From Microcoleus sp. FACHB-1515 (lineage in GTDB: Bacteria; Cyanobacteriota; Cyanobacteriia; Elainellales; Elainellaceae): a DNA stretch of 43,465 bases. Location of the stretch: positions 1-43,465 of the forward strand of contig NZ_JACJPO010000049.1 in the NCBI RefSeq assembly GCF_014696105.1, given 5' to 3'. A program made the translations under genes and the position numbers. Every line of letters starts with the position of its first letter. Positions within the stretch are counted from its first letter, which is position 1. The notes under the pieces are model-generated. The model did not search any database, had not been told where the DNA came from, and was given only the letters and a program-made list of their open reading frames with translations. Positions 26,105 to 34,988 of the stretch are shown piece by piece.

Positions 26105-28867
26105 ATGCCACCGAATTCAGAAGCGACATTTCAGCGGCGCTTGCTTGGCGCGATCGCCTTGCCGATCGTGCTGCTGGTGTTGCTGACCGGATTGTCGATT
26201 TGGCAGACGATCGGGCTGCTGTCTGAAATGCAGTGGGTGGACCACACCGATCAGGTGATTTCGCAGGCCAATCGAGTCCAAAAGCTGCTGCTCGATCAGG
26301 AAACGGGGATTCGCGGCTATTTAATTGCGGGCGAGGCGGAATTTCTGGAGCCTTATGAGCAGGGGCGATCGCAAATCGAGGCGGCGATCGATCAGCTTGC
26401 CGATCTGGTTTCAGACAATCCGCCGCAGGTCGAGCAGGTGAACCAGTTGGAATTGCAGCAGGCGGCTTGGCACGAAGATGCCGTGCGATCGATTCAGCGC
26501 AAACAGCAAGGCGGAACGGAACCGATCGCAGAGTTGCGCGATCGCAAGCGGCAAATGGACGTGCTGCGGAGTCGAATTGCTCGCTTTATCAATATTGAGG
26601 AGCAGTTGCCCGATCGACGAGTGCAAACCGTTCAGCAAACGGCGCGACGAGTGATCGCCACGCGCATCGGCTTGGGCGCGATTGTGGGCGCGATGTTGGC
26701 CTACTTTAGCGGGCGGCAGTTGCAAAAAGTGGCGCAGACCTTTCAGCAGATTTTGCGATCGCTTCAGCAAAGTTTGGCCGAGCGCGATGTGGCGGAGGCA
26801 GCACTGCGGGCGAGTGAAGAGCGCTTTCGGCGGGCGATTTTGGCAGCACCGCTGCCGATCATGCTGCACACTGAAACTGGGGAAGTCGTTCAGATCAATC
26901 GCCAGTGGACGCAAATCACAGGCTATACGATCGCCGAAATTCCCACGATCGCCGACTGGACAGACCGCGCCTATGGCGATCGCAAACATCAAGCGCGAGC
27001 AGACATCGCTCGTCTTTATGACCTGGATGAGGCGATCGCGGAAGGTGAAGCTGTCGTGACCACGCGATCGGGCGATCGGCGCACCTGGGAATTTTTCTCG
27101 GCTCCAGTCGGTCAACTGTCGAGCGGAGACCGACTGGTGATCAGTACGGCGATCGACATCACCGATCGGCTGGGCATCGAGCAGCAAATCCGCGAAAGCT
27201 ACAACCTGCTGCAAACGTTTATTGAAAGCACAACCGACGCGATTTTTATCAAAGATCGATCGGGTCGCTGTTTGCTGCTGAACGAACGCACCGCACAGAT
27301 TTTGGGCGGCACAAAATCTGAAATTTTAGGCAAAGACGAATACGAACTGCTGCCGCCCGACATTGCCCAAGCCGTGCAGGAAGCCGATCGCCAAATTATG
27401 AACAGCGGTCGCGGCCAAACCTTTGAAGAACAAATTCCCGAACATGGCGAACTTCGCACGTTTCTTTCCACCAAAGACCCCTACCGAAATGCCCAAGGCC
27501 AAATTGCAGGCGTGATCGGCATCTCGCGAGACATTACCGATCGCAAACGGGCTGAAGAAAAGCTGATGCGATCGACGCAGCGCTTGAGGGCGTTGCAGGA
27601 CATCGATCACGCAATTTTGCGGGTCGATTCGCCCGCAGAAATTGCACAGGCAGCACTCGATCGCCTTCAGCAGATCATTCAGTGCGATCAAGCTGCCGTT
27701 GTGCTGTTTGATTTTGAAGCGGAAACGCTGGAAGTATTGGCAGGCGCGATCGAAAACAATTTGGCAGGCAGCGTTCTTGCCATTGCGGACAGCATTGATT
27801 CCGAAAGGCTGCGGCAGCGACCCAATCTGCTGTATATCGAAGATTTGGCCGCTTGGAACGATCGAGCTGCCTTGGGCGATCGCCTCTTGAGCGCGGGCTA
27901 CCGTAGCTTTTTGGCGATGGCGCTGCTGCTTGAAAATCGTTTGATGGGAGACTTGCTGCTGATTGCCCGATCGCCTCACGCTTTTTCAGCCGAAGACCAA
28001 GAGATCGTGCAGGAGGTGACCAATCAGCTTGCGATCGCGATCGCACAATCGAAGCTGCGTCATCAGCTTCAGCAGTATGCCGCCGAACTGGAGCAGCGCG
28101 TGGCCGATCGCACTGCTGCCTTGGCCGAAATGAATCAGGAGCTAGAAGCGTTTACCTACTCCGTCTCGCACGATCTCCGCGCTCCTCTGCGGACGATGCA
28201 AGGGTTCGCGCAGGCGTTGCTGGAGGACTATGGTGGCGAACTCGATGAATTTGGCAAAAGCTACATTGAATCGATCGTGGAAGATGCGACCCAAATGGAA
28301 TCGCTAATCGCCGATTTGCTTTCCTACAGCCGCCTGACTCGCGCCCAAATTTCCCCTCACTCCGTCAATCTTGATGAAGTCGTGACCGCTGCCCTCAATC
28401 AAATTCGCACTCAGATCGAGGAAAAACAAGCCAAAGTGTCGATCGCTTCTCCGCTCGGTCAAGTTTTTGCCCATCGACCGACGCTCGTGCAGGGACTTGT
28501 CAACTTAATCAGCAACGCAATCAAGTTTGTCGAATCAGGAGTAGAACCGCAGATCGCAATTCGATCGAAAAGTGAACAGAAAGAGTGTGATTGGATACGA
28601 TTGGAAATCGTAGACAACGGCCTCGGCATTGCCCCGGAACACCAAGAGCGAATCTTTCGTGTCTTCGAGCGGCTACACGGCGTTGAAACCTATCCGGGTA
28701 CAGGCATTGGCTTAGCGATCGTCCGCAAGGGCATCGATCGGATGGGCGGGCGCGTCGGCGTGGAATCTGGACTCGGCCAGGGAAGCTGCTTTTGGATGGC
28801 GCTGCCAAAGGCCGTTCAAACCTCGACAGTAAAAACGCATGATGCCCCTTCGGATTCTAGTCATTGA
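26105..28867 (+). CDS. CHASE3-PAS-PAS-GAF sensor histidine kinase
   Basis: 920 residues from an ATG preceded by AGGA. Domains in order: TM1 (about 13-37), a periplasmic CHASE3 domain (about 45-175, with QETGIRGYLIAGEAEFLEPY), TM2 (about 190-208), PAS1 (about 245-360), PAS2 (about 370-485), GAF (about 515-655), a coiled coil, HisKA with the phosphorylated His in SVSHDLRAPLR, and HATPase_c with NLISNAIKF, DNGLGIAPEH and GTGIGLAIV. The GAF lacks the CH bilin motif seen in PixJ. The signal is unknown. Its end overlaps the start of the response regulator gene by 29 bases, so the two form a cognate pair. Confidence 0.9.
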   Translation: MPPNSEATFQRRLLGAIALPIVLLVLLTGLSIWQTIGLLSEMQWVDHTDQVISQANRVQKLLLDQETGIRGYLIAGEAEFLEPYEQGRSQIEAAIDQLADLVSDNPPQVEQVNQLELQQAAWHEDAVRSIQRKQQGGTEPIAELRDRKRQMDVLRSRIARFINIEEQLPDRRVQTVQQTARRVIATRIGLGAIVGAMLAYFSGRQLQKVAQTFQQILRSLQQSLAERDVAEAALRASEERFRRAILAAPLPIMLHTETGEVVQINRQWTQITGYTIAEIPTIADWTDRAYGDRKHQARADIARLYDLDEAIAEGEAVVTTRSGDRRTWEFFSAPVGQLSSGDRLVISTAIDITDRLGIEQQIRESYNLLQTFIESTTDAIFIKDRSGRCLLLNERTAQILGGTKSEILGKDEYELLPPDIAQAVQEADRQIMNSGRGQTFEEQIPEHGELRTFLSTKDPYRNAQGQIAGVIGISRDITDRKRAEEKLMRSTQRLRALQDIDHAILRVDSPAEIAQAALDRLQQIIQCDQAAVVLFDFEAETLEVLAGAIENNLAGSVLAIADSIDSERLRQRPNLLYIEDLAAWNDRAALGDRLLSAGYRSFLAMALLLENRLMGDLLLIARSPHAFSAEDQEIVQEVTNQLAIAIAQSKLRHQLQQYAAELEQRVADRTAALAEMNQELEAFTYSVSHDLRAPLRTMQGFAQALLEDYGGELDEFGKSYIESIVEDATQMESLIADLLSYSRLTRAQISPHSVNLDEVVTAALNQIRTQIEEKQAKVSIASPLGQVFAHRPTLVQGLVNLISNAIKFVESGVEPQIAIRSKSEQKECDWIRLEIVDNGLGIAPEHQERIFRVFERLHGVETYPGTGIGLAIVRKGIDRMGGRVGVESGLGQGSCFWMALPKAVQTSTVKTHDAPSDSSH

Positions 28868-29540
28868 CGACAATCCTAGCGATCGCGTCCTCGTGATTCG
28901 CGAACTTCAGCGCTATTTTGATCAGCCCCAAATTCGTGAAATCTACAGCAGCGGCGATCTAACGCGAGCGATCGCCCAAGGTGAATTTGATGCCGTCGTG
29001 ACGGATTTTCAACTGCGCTGGACAACCGGAATCGACATTTTGCAGCTTGTCAAAAGTCGCTATCCACGCTGCCCCATCGTCATGTTCACCAACACGGGAA
29101 CTGAAGAAATTGCGGTTGAAGCGATGAAAATTGGCCTGGATGATTACATTCTCAAAATTCCCAGCCGCTATGCGCGTGTGCCGATCGCCCTTGAAACCGC
29201 GATCGATCGCACCAAAGCTCAACTCCAAGCGGAACTGCAAGAAATTCGCTTCCGCAATCTGCTCGATCGCCTCAAAATCGGCGTTTTCCGCATCGACCTC
29301 GACGGCAAACTGCTCGAAGCCAATGCCGCCCTGCTCAGACTGCTTGGCGCCAACTCGATTGAACAGGCCGAAAGCTTCCTGCCAGGCGCCACCTTGATCA
29401 ATCCAGGCGAAGTTCAACAGGAAATCACGCTCCAAACCGCCGACGGTTCATCGATCGCCGTTTCGATCTCCACCGTCATCAGCCAGATTGAAAACATCTT
29501 GGCGATCGATGGTTTGGTCGAGTTGGTCGATCGAGTTTGA
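28839..29540 (+). CDS. Response regulator with receiver and PAS domains
   Basis: A 233-residue protein. The receiver (1-125) has acidic D10-D11, phosphoacceptor D56 in VVTDFQL, the Thr of VMFTNTG and the Lys of DYILKIPSR. A short helix leads to a PAS-like domain (about 140-230, FRNLLDRLKIGVFRIDLDGKLLEAN). There is no DNA-binding or enzymatic output, so it likely signals by protein contact. It is translationally coupled to the preceding kinase by a 29-base overlap in another frame. Two adjacent ATGs (28839 and 28842) could start it. Confidence 0.88.
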   Translation: MMPLRILVIDDNPSDRVLVIRELQRYFDQPQIREIYSSGDLTRAIAQGEFDAVVTDFQLRWTTGIDILQLVKSRYPRCPIVMFTNTGTEEIAVEAMKIGLDDYILKIPSRYARVPIALETAIDRTKAQLQAELQEIRFRNLLDRLKIGVFRIDLDGKLLEANAALLRLLGANSIEQAESFLPGATLINPGEVQQEITLQTADGSSIAVSISTVISQIENILAIDGLVELVDRV

Positions 29541-29576
29541 GATGAATGGACGGCGAGCGGTGCTTTAGTTCAGCCA

Positions 29577-30482
29577 TTATTGGACGATCGCCGCCTTCAC
29601 CGTCGATTGCTTCAGCACATCCAAAAAGGCAAAAACCGATCGCGGCAGCAGCACATCCGCAACGGTAATCACACCGATAGTTCGCTCTAGCGGCACGGGC
29701 AAACGGCGAATTTGGATGCGATCGGGAATCGGCTCAGCCGACAGTCGCGGCATAATCGTTGCGCCCAACCCTTGCTGCACCATGCCCAAAATCGTCGAAT
29801 CTTCGCGCACGTTGTAATCCAAGCTCAGATGATAGCCAAACTTTGCCAGATGCTCATGCACCATTTTGTTATGCAGCAAATTGCGCTGATTCATCACCAT
29901 CGGAAAATTCACGAGCTGCGGCCAAGTCAACGCTTGATCGTCAGCCAAACTATTCGGCGGCAGCAAGGCAACAAACTCATCACGAAACAATTCTCGCGCT
30001 TCAAATTCCGGCAGCGTTGGCAAAGCGGTAAATCCCACTTCTGCTCGCCCTTCGCGTAACGCCTGCTCCACCTCCAAAAAGCGATCGCACTCGGCAATCA
30101 TCACGCTTAAGCGCGGATATTTTTGCCGAAATCGAGCGATCGCGATCGGCAAAACATGCGTGGCAATGCTGCGAACAGCGGCCAGCCGCACCTGTCCATC
30201 CTGCAAATCTCGCAGATTCTGCGCCTTTTGCTGCATCCCGTCTAGCAGTTGCAAAATCTGCTTCGCATCCGGCAAAATCTGCTCTCCTTCTGGCGTCAAC
30301 GTTGCCCCATGCCGACCCCGCGCCAGCAAAACCACGCCGATCGCATCTTCCAAAGTCGCGATCGAGTGGCTAATCGTGGATTGCGAAAGCTCAAGCTCTA
30401 GAGCAGCCTCACTAAAGCTGCCCAAGTCGGCGATCGCTACTAGCGCTTGCAGTTGAGAAATTTTTACTTTGCTTTCGCCCAT
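29577..30482 (-). CDS. LysR-type transcriptional regulator
   Basis: A 301-residue LTTR. The winged HTH is at about 6-65 (LQALVAIADLGSFSEAALELELSQSTISHSIATLE), then a linker helix, then a two-lobed effector-binding domain (about 95-295). It is divergent from nhaC with about 100 bases between, a layout in which LTTRs usually control both their own gene and the neighbour. A T-N11-A palindrome lies in the gap. The effector may be a metabolite of the ureA/ureB/racemase cluster or an ion/pH signal; that is inference. Confidence 0.92.
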   Translation of the reverse strand: MGESKVKISQLQALVAIADLGSFSEAALELELSQSTISHSIATLEDAIGVVLLARGRHGATLTPEGEQILPDAKQILQLLDGMQQKAQNLRDLQDGQVRLAAVRSIATHVLPIAIARFRQKYPRLSVMIAECDRFLEVEQALREGRAEVGFTALPTLPEFEARELFRDEFVALLPPNSLADDQALTWPQLVNFPMVMNQRNLLHNKMVHEHLAKFGYHLSLDYNVREDSTILGMVQQGLGATIMPRLSAEPIPDRIQIRRLPVPLERTIGVITVADVLLPRSVFAFLDVLKQSTVKAAIVQ

Positions 30483-30528
30483 GTCTTGTCGATCGATTTT
30501 GAATTTAGCTTAAAAAGCGATTGAACGA

Positions 30529-30551
30529 TTATCTATCGATTTTTTAGATAA
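30529..30551. promoter_or_regulatory. Operator-like palindrome between the LysR gene and nhaC
   Basis: TTATCTA (30529-30535) and TAGATAA (30545-30551) are perfect inverted arms around nine bases, and contain T-N11-A (T30534, A30546), the LysR-type binding core. It is the only such palindrome I saw in the divergent gap, 47 bases from the regulator's start and about 35 from the nhaC start. Confidence 0.65.
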
Positions 30552-30586
30552 AAGCAATGAACTGAATCTTTTGATTGATTTTTCCG

Positions 30587-32002
30587 ATGCCTCTATCGTT
30601 TGAGAAGTTAAGAATTCACACGAAAATGGATTTGCTGATCGCGATCGCTTCTTCCTTTGCTCTCCTCGTCCTCAGCACTCGCAAAGGCATTTTTATCGCC
30701 TATCCGCTGCTAGCAGCAATGATCATATTTATTGTGCTGCTCATGCAGCGGGGATTTTCTTTCAAAAGCTTATTAGAAATGGCATTTCGAGGCAGCAAAA
30801 AGTCAACTTCTGTCTTCAGCGTTCTGCTGATGATTGGTGTTGTTACAGCGGTTTGGATGGCAGCGGGAACCGTGCCTGCGATCGTCTACTACGGCATTCA
30901 ATTCATCAATCCAAAATTCTTCATTCTCGCTGCATTTCTGCTCACCAGCTTTGTCTCGCTCTTAATTGGCACATCGTTTGGAACCGTCAGCACGATCGGC
31001 ATCGCTCTGATGATTATGGCAAGCAGCAGCGGCATGAATTTACATCTTGTTGCAGGCGCAATTATTGCCGGAGCGTATGTGGGCGATCGCTGCTCCCCCA
31101 TGTCTTCGAGCGCCAATTTAATCGCTAGCGTGACAAAAACAAATCTGTACAGCAACGTCAAAAGAATGTGGCGAACTTCGCGGCTGGCCTTGAGTTTATC
31201 GATCGCCCTCTACACAATCTTCTCACTTCTCAGTCCAGCCGCCCAGATCGATCAAAAATTTGCGACAGAAATCGATCGCCTCTTTCAAATTGGCTGGATT
31301 GAGCTATTACCCGCAGCGGTCATTTTAATTTTAGCTTTTTTGCAAATCGAAGTGAAGCGATCGATGCTTGTCAGCATTGCTGTCGCCTCAGTCATTGCCC
31401 TAACTAAACAGCATTATTCACTTTTTGAATTAGCGAAATTTGCCGCGATTGGATTCCGATTAGAAGAAGCTTCATTTCTTCAGGAAATCTTGACAGGCGG
31501 CGGATTGTTGTCAATGTTACGAGTTACGATCGTCGTGATCATTTCAACCGCTTTTGTTGGCATCTTTGCAGAAACTCAGGTGTTAGGACGGGTCGAAAGC
31601 TGGCTCGATCGCATCCGCACCAAAGGCGATCGATTTTTGGGCGTTTGTGCGATCGGAACGGGCGCAGCGGCCTTTGGCTGTACGCAGACGATCGCGATTT
31701 TGCTAACGCAGCAGTTGGTGCGATCGAAATATAAAGAAAACGAAACAGATAAATCGAATTTGGCGATCGACCTGGAAAATACAGTAGTGGTAATTTCACC
31801 ACTGGTTCCCTGGAATATTGCTGGACTCGTTCCCGCGACGATTCTTAGCACAGATGCAAACTTTATCCCGTTCGCTTTTTACCTTTATCTGCTTCCCCTG
31901 TTAAACTTAATTGCGCTAAAGTTCACGCCTCAACTTCGCAAATTATGCAGCTTACGCCCCAAGAAAAAGACAAGCTCCTCATCTTCACTGCCGCCCTTTT
32001 AG
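30587..32002 (+). CDS. NhaC-family Na+/H+ antiporter-like membrane protein
   Basis: 471 residues from the ATG at 30587; a TTG 12 bases upstream or an ATG at 30626 are alternatives. There are about eleven hydrophobic segments. [18 protein letters not shown] and [24 protein letters not shown] are hallmarks of the NhaC family, which exchanges protons for Na+ or for charged solutes such as malate/lactate. The last 19 codons overlap the ureA start in another frame and encode a Lys/Ser-rich tail. It is first in a tight plus-strand cluster behind a divergent LysR gene. Whether it moves Na+ or an organic substrate of the cluster is open. Confidence 0.87.
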   Translation: MPLSFEKLRIHTKMDLLIAIASSFALLVLSTRKGIFIAYPLLAAMIIFIVLLMQRGFSFKSLLEMAFRGSKKSTSVFSVLLMIGVVTAVWMAAGTVPAIVYYGIQFINPKFFILAAFLLTSFVSLLIGTSFGTVSTIGIALMIMASSSGMNLHLVAGAIIAGAYVGDRCSPMSSSANLIASVTKTNLYSNVKRMWRTSRLALSLSIALYTIFSLLSPAAQIDQKFATEIDRLFQIGWIELLPAAVILILAFLQIEVKRSMLVSIAVASVIALTKQHYSLFELAKFAAIGFRLEEASFLQEILTGGGLLSMLRVTIVVIISTAFVGIFAETQVLGRVESWLDRIRTKGDRFLGVCAIGTGAAAFGCTQTIAILLTQQLVRSKYKENETDKSNLAIDLENTVVVISPLVPWNIAGLVPATILSTDANFIPFAFYLYLLPLLNLIALKFTPQLRKLCSLRPKKKTSSSSSLPPF

Positions 32003-32247
32003 CTGAACGCCGCAAAGCCAAAGGCCTCAAGCTCAACTACCCCGAATCGATCGCCTACATCTCCGCTGCCATCCTCGAAGGCGCACGTGAAGGCCGCACA
32101 GTTGCCGATTTGATGACCTACGGTACAACCCTTCTAACCCGCGACGATGTCATGGAAGGAATTCCCGAAATGGTGCACGAAGTTCAGGTTGAAGCCACCT
32201 TTCCCGATGGCACAAAATTGGTTACGGTTCACGATCCAATTCGCTAG
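31945..32247 (+). CDS. ureA: Urease gamma subunit
   Basis: A 100-residue protein from the conserved start [23 protein letters not shown] through ARDGRTV-like [11 protein letters not shown] and [28 protein letters not shown]. This is full length for UreA. It packs with UreB and the catalytic UreC to make the nickel enzyme that hydrolyses urea to ammonia and carbamate. Its start overlaps the end of nhaC by 58 bases, unusual but supported by the family N-terminus. ureB follows after 21 bases. Confidence 0.95.
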   Translation: MQLTPQEKDKLLIFTAALLAERRKAKGLKLNYPESIAYISAAILEGAREGRTVADLMTYGTTLLTRDDVMEGIPEMVHEVQVEATFPDGTKLVTVHDPIR

Positions 32248-32268
32248 TTTATAAGCTGGAGCTTGAGT

Positions 32269-32640
32269 ATGATTCCTGGTGAAATGTTTATTGAAGATGG
32301 AGAGATCGAGCTTAATGCAGGTCGATCGATTGTCACGCTAAAAGTGGCTAACACAGGCGATCGACCAATTCAAGTTGGCTCACACTTTCACTTCTTTGAA
32401 GTCAACAGAGCCTTGAGTTTCGATCGCGAACAAGCCAAAGGAATGCGACTTGATATTCCGGCTGGAACGGCGGTTCGATTTGAACCCGGAGACGAACGTG
32501 AAGTAACCCTAGTTGCCTTAGTTGGTAGTCGGGAAGTTTATGGGTTCAATAATTTGGTGGATGGAGCGATCGATCGCATTCAAGACAATTCCGAAGAAAA
32601 GAAAGGCGACAAGAAAAAAGGCAAAAAGAAGAAAAAATAA
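32269..32640 (+). CDS. ureB: Urease beta subunit with lysine-rich tail
   Basis: 123 residues from the ATG at 32269, chosen over a TTG six bases upstream because MIPGE is the family start and GGAG sits seven bases before it. It has the UreB pattern [46 protein letters not shown] and [14 protein letters not shown]. The core ends near residue 106, then comes a Glu/Lys tail rich in KKKGKKKK. Its stop shares one base with the start of the GST gene. Normally ureC follows; here it does not, and no ureC, ureD, ureE, ureF or ureG is in the window. Confidence 0.95.
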   Translation: MIPGEMFIEDGEIELNAGRSIVTLKVANTGDRPIQVGSHFHFFEVNRALSFDREQAKGMRLDIPAGTAVRFEPGDEREVTLVALVGSREVYGFNNLVDGAIDRIQDNSEEKKGDKKKGKKKKK

Positions 32641-33245
32641 TGTATCGACTTTACGACTATTACGATTCTGGCAATGGCTACAAAGTGCGACTGCTGCTCA
32701 CTCAGCTTGGTATTCCATTTGAGTATATTGAAAAGGATATTTTGAAGGGCGAGACGCGATCGCCTGACTTCCTCGCTATCAACCCAAACGGGCGCATTCC
32801 CGTCCTTGAAGTGGAACCAGATTTGTATTTAGCTGAATCAAATGCCATTTTGATTTATTTGAGCGAAGGAACTAAATTTTTGCCGGAAGATAAGCTCGAT
32901 CGCGCTCGCGTCATGCAGTGGCTTTTCTTTGAGCAATACAGTCATGAACCGTTCATTGCCACTTCAAGATTTTGGCTCAGACATGGTTTTGCAGAACAGA
33001 AGCAGCAGGCGCTTCAAGAAAAGCAAGCACTCGGATATGCGGCTTTAGAAGTATTAGAAAAGCAATTGAAAGATCATTCATTTTTAGTTGGCGATCGCTA
33101 CACGATCGCCGACATTGCCCTTTACGCCTATACTCATGTCGCGCCTCAAGGTGGATTCAGCTTAAATCAATTTCCGGCAGTTCAAGCTTGGTGCGATCGC
33201 GTCTCAAAGCAGCCAAATTACATTACGATTGAAGCAAAGCTGTAG
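32640..33245 (+). CDS. Glutathione S-transferase family protein
   Basis: A 201-residue GST. The N-terminal thioredoxin-like domain (1-77) has YDYYDSGNGYKVRLLLTQLGIPFEY, NPNGRIPVLE with the cis-Pro, and the glutathione-binding AESNAILIYL (E-S pair). The C-terminal all-helical domain has VGDRYTIADIALYAYTHVA, the N-capping box of the family. The likely catalytic residue is Ser11 or a nearby Tyr. Its start overlaps the ureB stop by one base, so the two are translationally coupled, although a GST has no known part in urease function. Confidence 0.92.
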   Translation: MYRLYDYYDSGNGYKVRLLLTQLGIPFEYIEKDILKGETRSPDFLAINPNGRIPVLEVEPDLYLAESNAILIYLSEGTKFLPEDKLDRARVMQWLFFEQYSHEPFIATSRFWLRHGFAEQKQQALQEKQALGYAALEVLEKQLKDHSFLVGDRYTIADIALYAYTHVAPQGGFSLNQFPAVQAWCDRVSKQPNYITIEAKL

Positions 33246-33277
33246 ATAAAAAATCGCCTTCAACTGGAGCATTCATC

Positions 33278-33631
33278 ATGACAGAAACAAGGAACGTCTT
33301 AGGAGAACCGCTCGAAGTTTGCTCGATCGATCCAATGACTGGATTCTACCGCAATGGCTGCTGTGAAACGGGCGAGCAAGACACAGGAACGCATGTGGTT
33401 TGTGCTCAGGTGACGCAGGAGTTTTTGGAGTTTACCAAGTCGCGCGGCAATGATTTATCAACGCCGCGATTCAATTTTCCTGGATTGAAAGCAGGCGATC
33501 GCTGGTGCTTATGTGTCTCCCGCTGGAAAGAAGCATTTGATGCTGGCGTAGCACCGCCCGTCGTCCTTGCCGCCACGCACGAAAAAACGCTGAGCGTCGT
33601 TTCAATCGAGCAGCTTCAAAATGCCCTCTAG
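33278..33631 (+). CDS. DUF2237 family protein
   Basis: A 117-residue protein, NVLGEPLEVCSIDPMTGFYRNGCCETGEQDTGTHVVCAQVTQEFLEFTKSRGNDLSTP in outline, the pattern of DUF2237 (conserved Cys pairs and the GDRWCLC motif). The function of this family is unknown; the cysteines and His may bind a metal. It sits between GST and racemase genes, and its stop codon directly abuts the racemase start, so translation is probably coupled. Confidence 0.88.
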   Translation: MTETRNVLGEPLEVCSIDPMTGFYRNGCCETGEQDTGTHVVCAQVTQEFLEFTKSRGNDLSTPRFNFPGLKAGDRWCLCVSRWKEAFDAGVAPPVVLAATHEKTLSVVSIEQLQNAL

Positions 33632-34357
33632 ATGATTCGTATCAAAGTCATCAATCCGAACACCAGTCCCGACATGACCGCTTCGATCGATCGCATCGCC
33701 AAAGCGCACGCGCCGATCGGTGTGGAAGTCGTGACGACCTGTCCGAGTGCGGGACCAGTTTCGATCGAAAGCTATTACGACGAATATCTCGCGGTCCCGA
33801 ATGTGCTGGCTGAAGTGCAGCGCGATCCGCATTTTGACGGGTTTGTGCTGGCCTGCTGGGGTGATCCCGGTGTTGATGCCGTGCGTGAAACCACGATCAA
33901 GCCTGTCGTGAGCATTGCGGAAGCGTCGATGTATGCGGCCAACGCGATCGCCCCGCGCTGGTCAGTGGTGACCACGCTCGCTCGCAGTCATCACATGGTC
34001 GAAGCGATCGTCCAAAAAACCGGGCTGACTGCCCGATGCGCTTCAATCCGCTGCCTCGATCTGCCTGTTTTAGCTTGCGAAACGGATCCAGAAGCGATCG
34101 TTACAGGGCTGGAAATGCTCAGTCGGCAAGCTTTGCAGGAAGACAAAGCAGAAGCGATCGTCTTGGGCTGTGCGGGCATGGGCGGACTCGATCGAAGATT
34201 GAGCGATCGCTTGGGCGTGCCTGTCGTTGATCCGGTCGCGGCAGGCGTGCGATTCGCCACTGTGCTGGTCGAGATGAAGCTGCAAACAAGCAAATGGCTT
34301 ACCTATCGCTATCCTGAAATGAAAGCGGGTGGATGGAATGAGTCGCTGAAATCGTGA
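33632..34357 (+). CDS. Asp/Glu/hydantoin racemase family protein
   Basis: A 241-residue protein of the cofactor-independent racemase fold. The opening IKVINPNTSPDMTASI is typical of hydantoin racemases, and the two catalytic cysteines are C75 in ACWGDPG and C180 in LGCAGMGG. These enzymes swap a proton at an alpha-carbon, as in 5-substituted hydantoins or allantoin. With urease subunits nearby, a role in ureide or hydantoin nitrogen use is plausible, but no hydantoinase or allantoinase is in the window. It starts immediately at the DUF2237 stop and ends the cluster. Confidence 0.87.
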   Translation: MIRIKVINPNTSPDMTASIDRIAKAHAPIGVEVVTTCPSAGPVSIESYYDEYLAVPNVLAEVQRDPHFDGFVLACWGDPGVDAVRETTIKPVVSIAEASMYAANAIAPRWSVVTTLARSHHMVEAIVQKTGLTARCASIRCLDLPVLACETDPEAIVTGLEMLSRQALQEDKAEAIVLGCAGMGGLDRRLSDRLGVPVVDPVAAGVRFATVLVEMKLQTSKWLTYRYPEMKAGGWNESLKS

Positions 34358-34988
34358 GCAATTGAACTGACTAAAGCTGAAATATCTGAAAAAATTCTGT
34401 ATTTTTACAGACGATTTCTGTAACCCGCCCTAACAGTTTAGGAAGCAGAAATCACAGCTTTGTTCGGCAATCTAACAATTCTGTACTTACCTTAATTCAC
34501 TCAGTACAAGCCACAAAAAACTTAGCAAATACTCAATTTTCGTGATTTATCTATAGGTTAGAAATTAGTACAGGCCTGACGTGGATGCACCAGGAAATGC
34601 ATTTCCTGGCTGCTGCCGCTGGTCTATTAATAGTTCAAGACGCTTTATTGCAATTCGATCGAAAGGTTGTTCCAGCCTTCAAATTTCGATCGCAGCCTAG
34701 GAGAACACAGACAAAACAGCGGCAGCCCCAGCGATTGCAGCAACCATTAATCAAAGCTGAATTGCTTAAGTGTCTTAATTGGTCTTGAAATTCTTAAAGT
34801 CATGAATTTTACTTGGCAGTAGTAATTGATAGCTTGTAATTCGATTTCATGCCAGCACAGCGATCGCGGCGACAAGCTGACCGATAGCTTCTAGCTGGTT
34901 GATTGCTGAATTCGATTGTGATTCGCTTCTTGAACGCGGCTAGAGAACCCTTGAAAACAAACCACAGAAACGAAAGACGGAGAAAACA
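34358..34988. other. Intergenic region with a 20-bp palindrome and short repeats
   Basis: About 630 bases, AT-rich. TTCTGTA occurs three times (34395, 34416, 34479), the first inside a small hairpin (CTGTA 34397-34401 with TACAG 34406-34410). A perfect palindrome lies at 34590-34609. A 67-codon frame at 34585-34788 begins inside that palindrome and has no family signature, so I do not call it a gene. The promoter of the following wall-protein gene must lie here. No RNA gene was recognised. Confidence 0.5.
34590..34609. repeat. Perfect 20-bp palindrome
   Basis: CCAGGAAATG is followed directly by its reverse complement CATTTCCTGG. It stands alone about 380 bases upstream of the next gene. It could be a regulator site or the end of a lost mobile element. 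Confidence 0.8.

Noticed and set aside
34585-34788. 67-codon frame after the racemase cluster
   Set aside because: Starts inside a palindrome, lacks a ribosome site and resembles no family.
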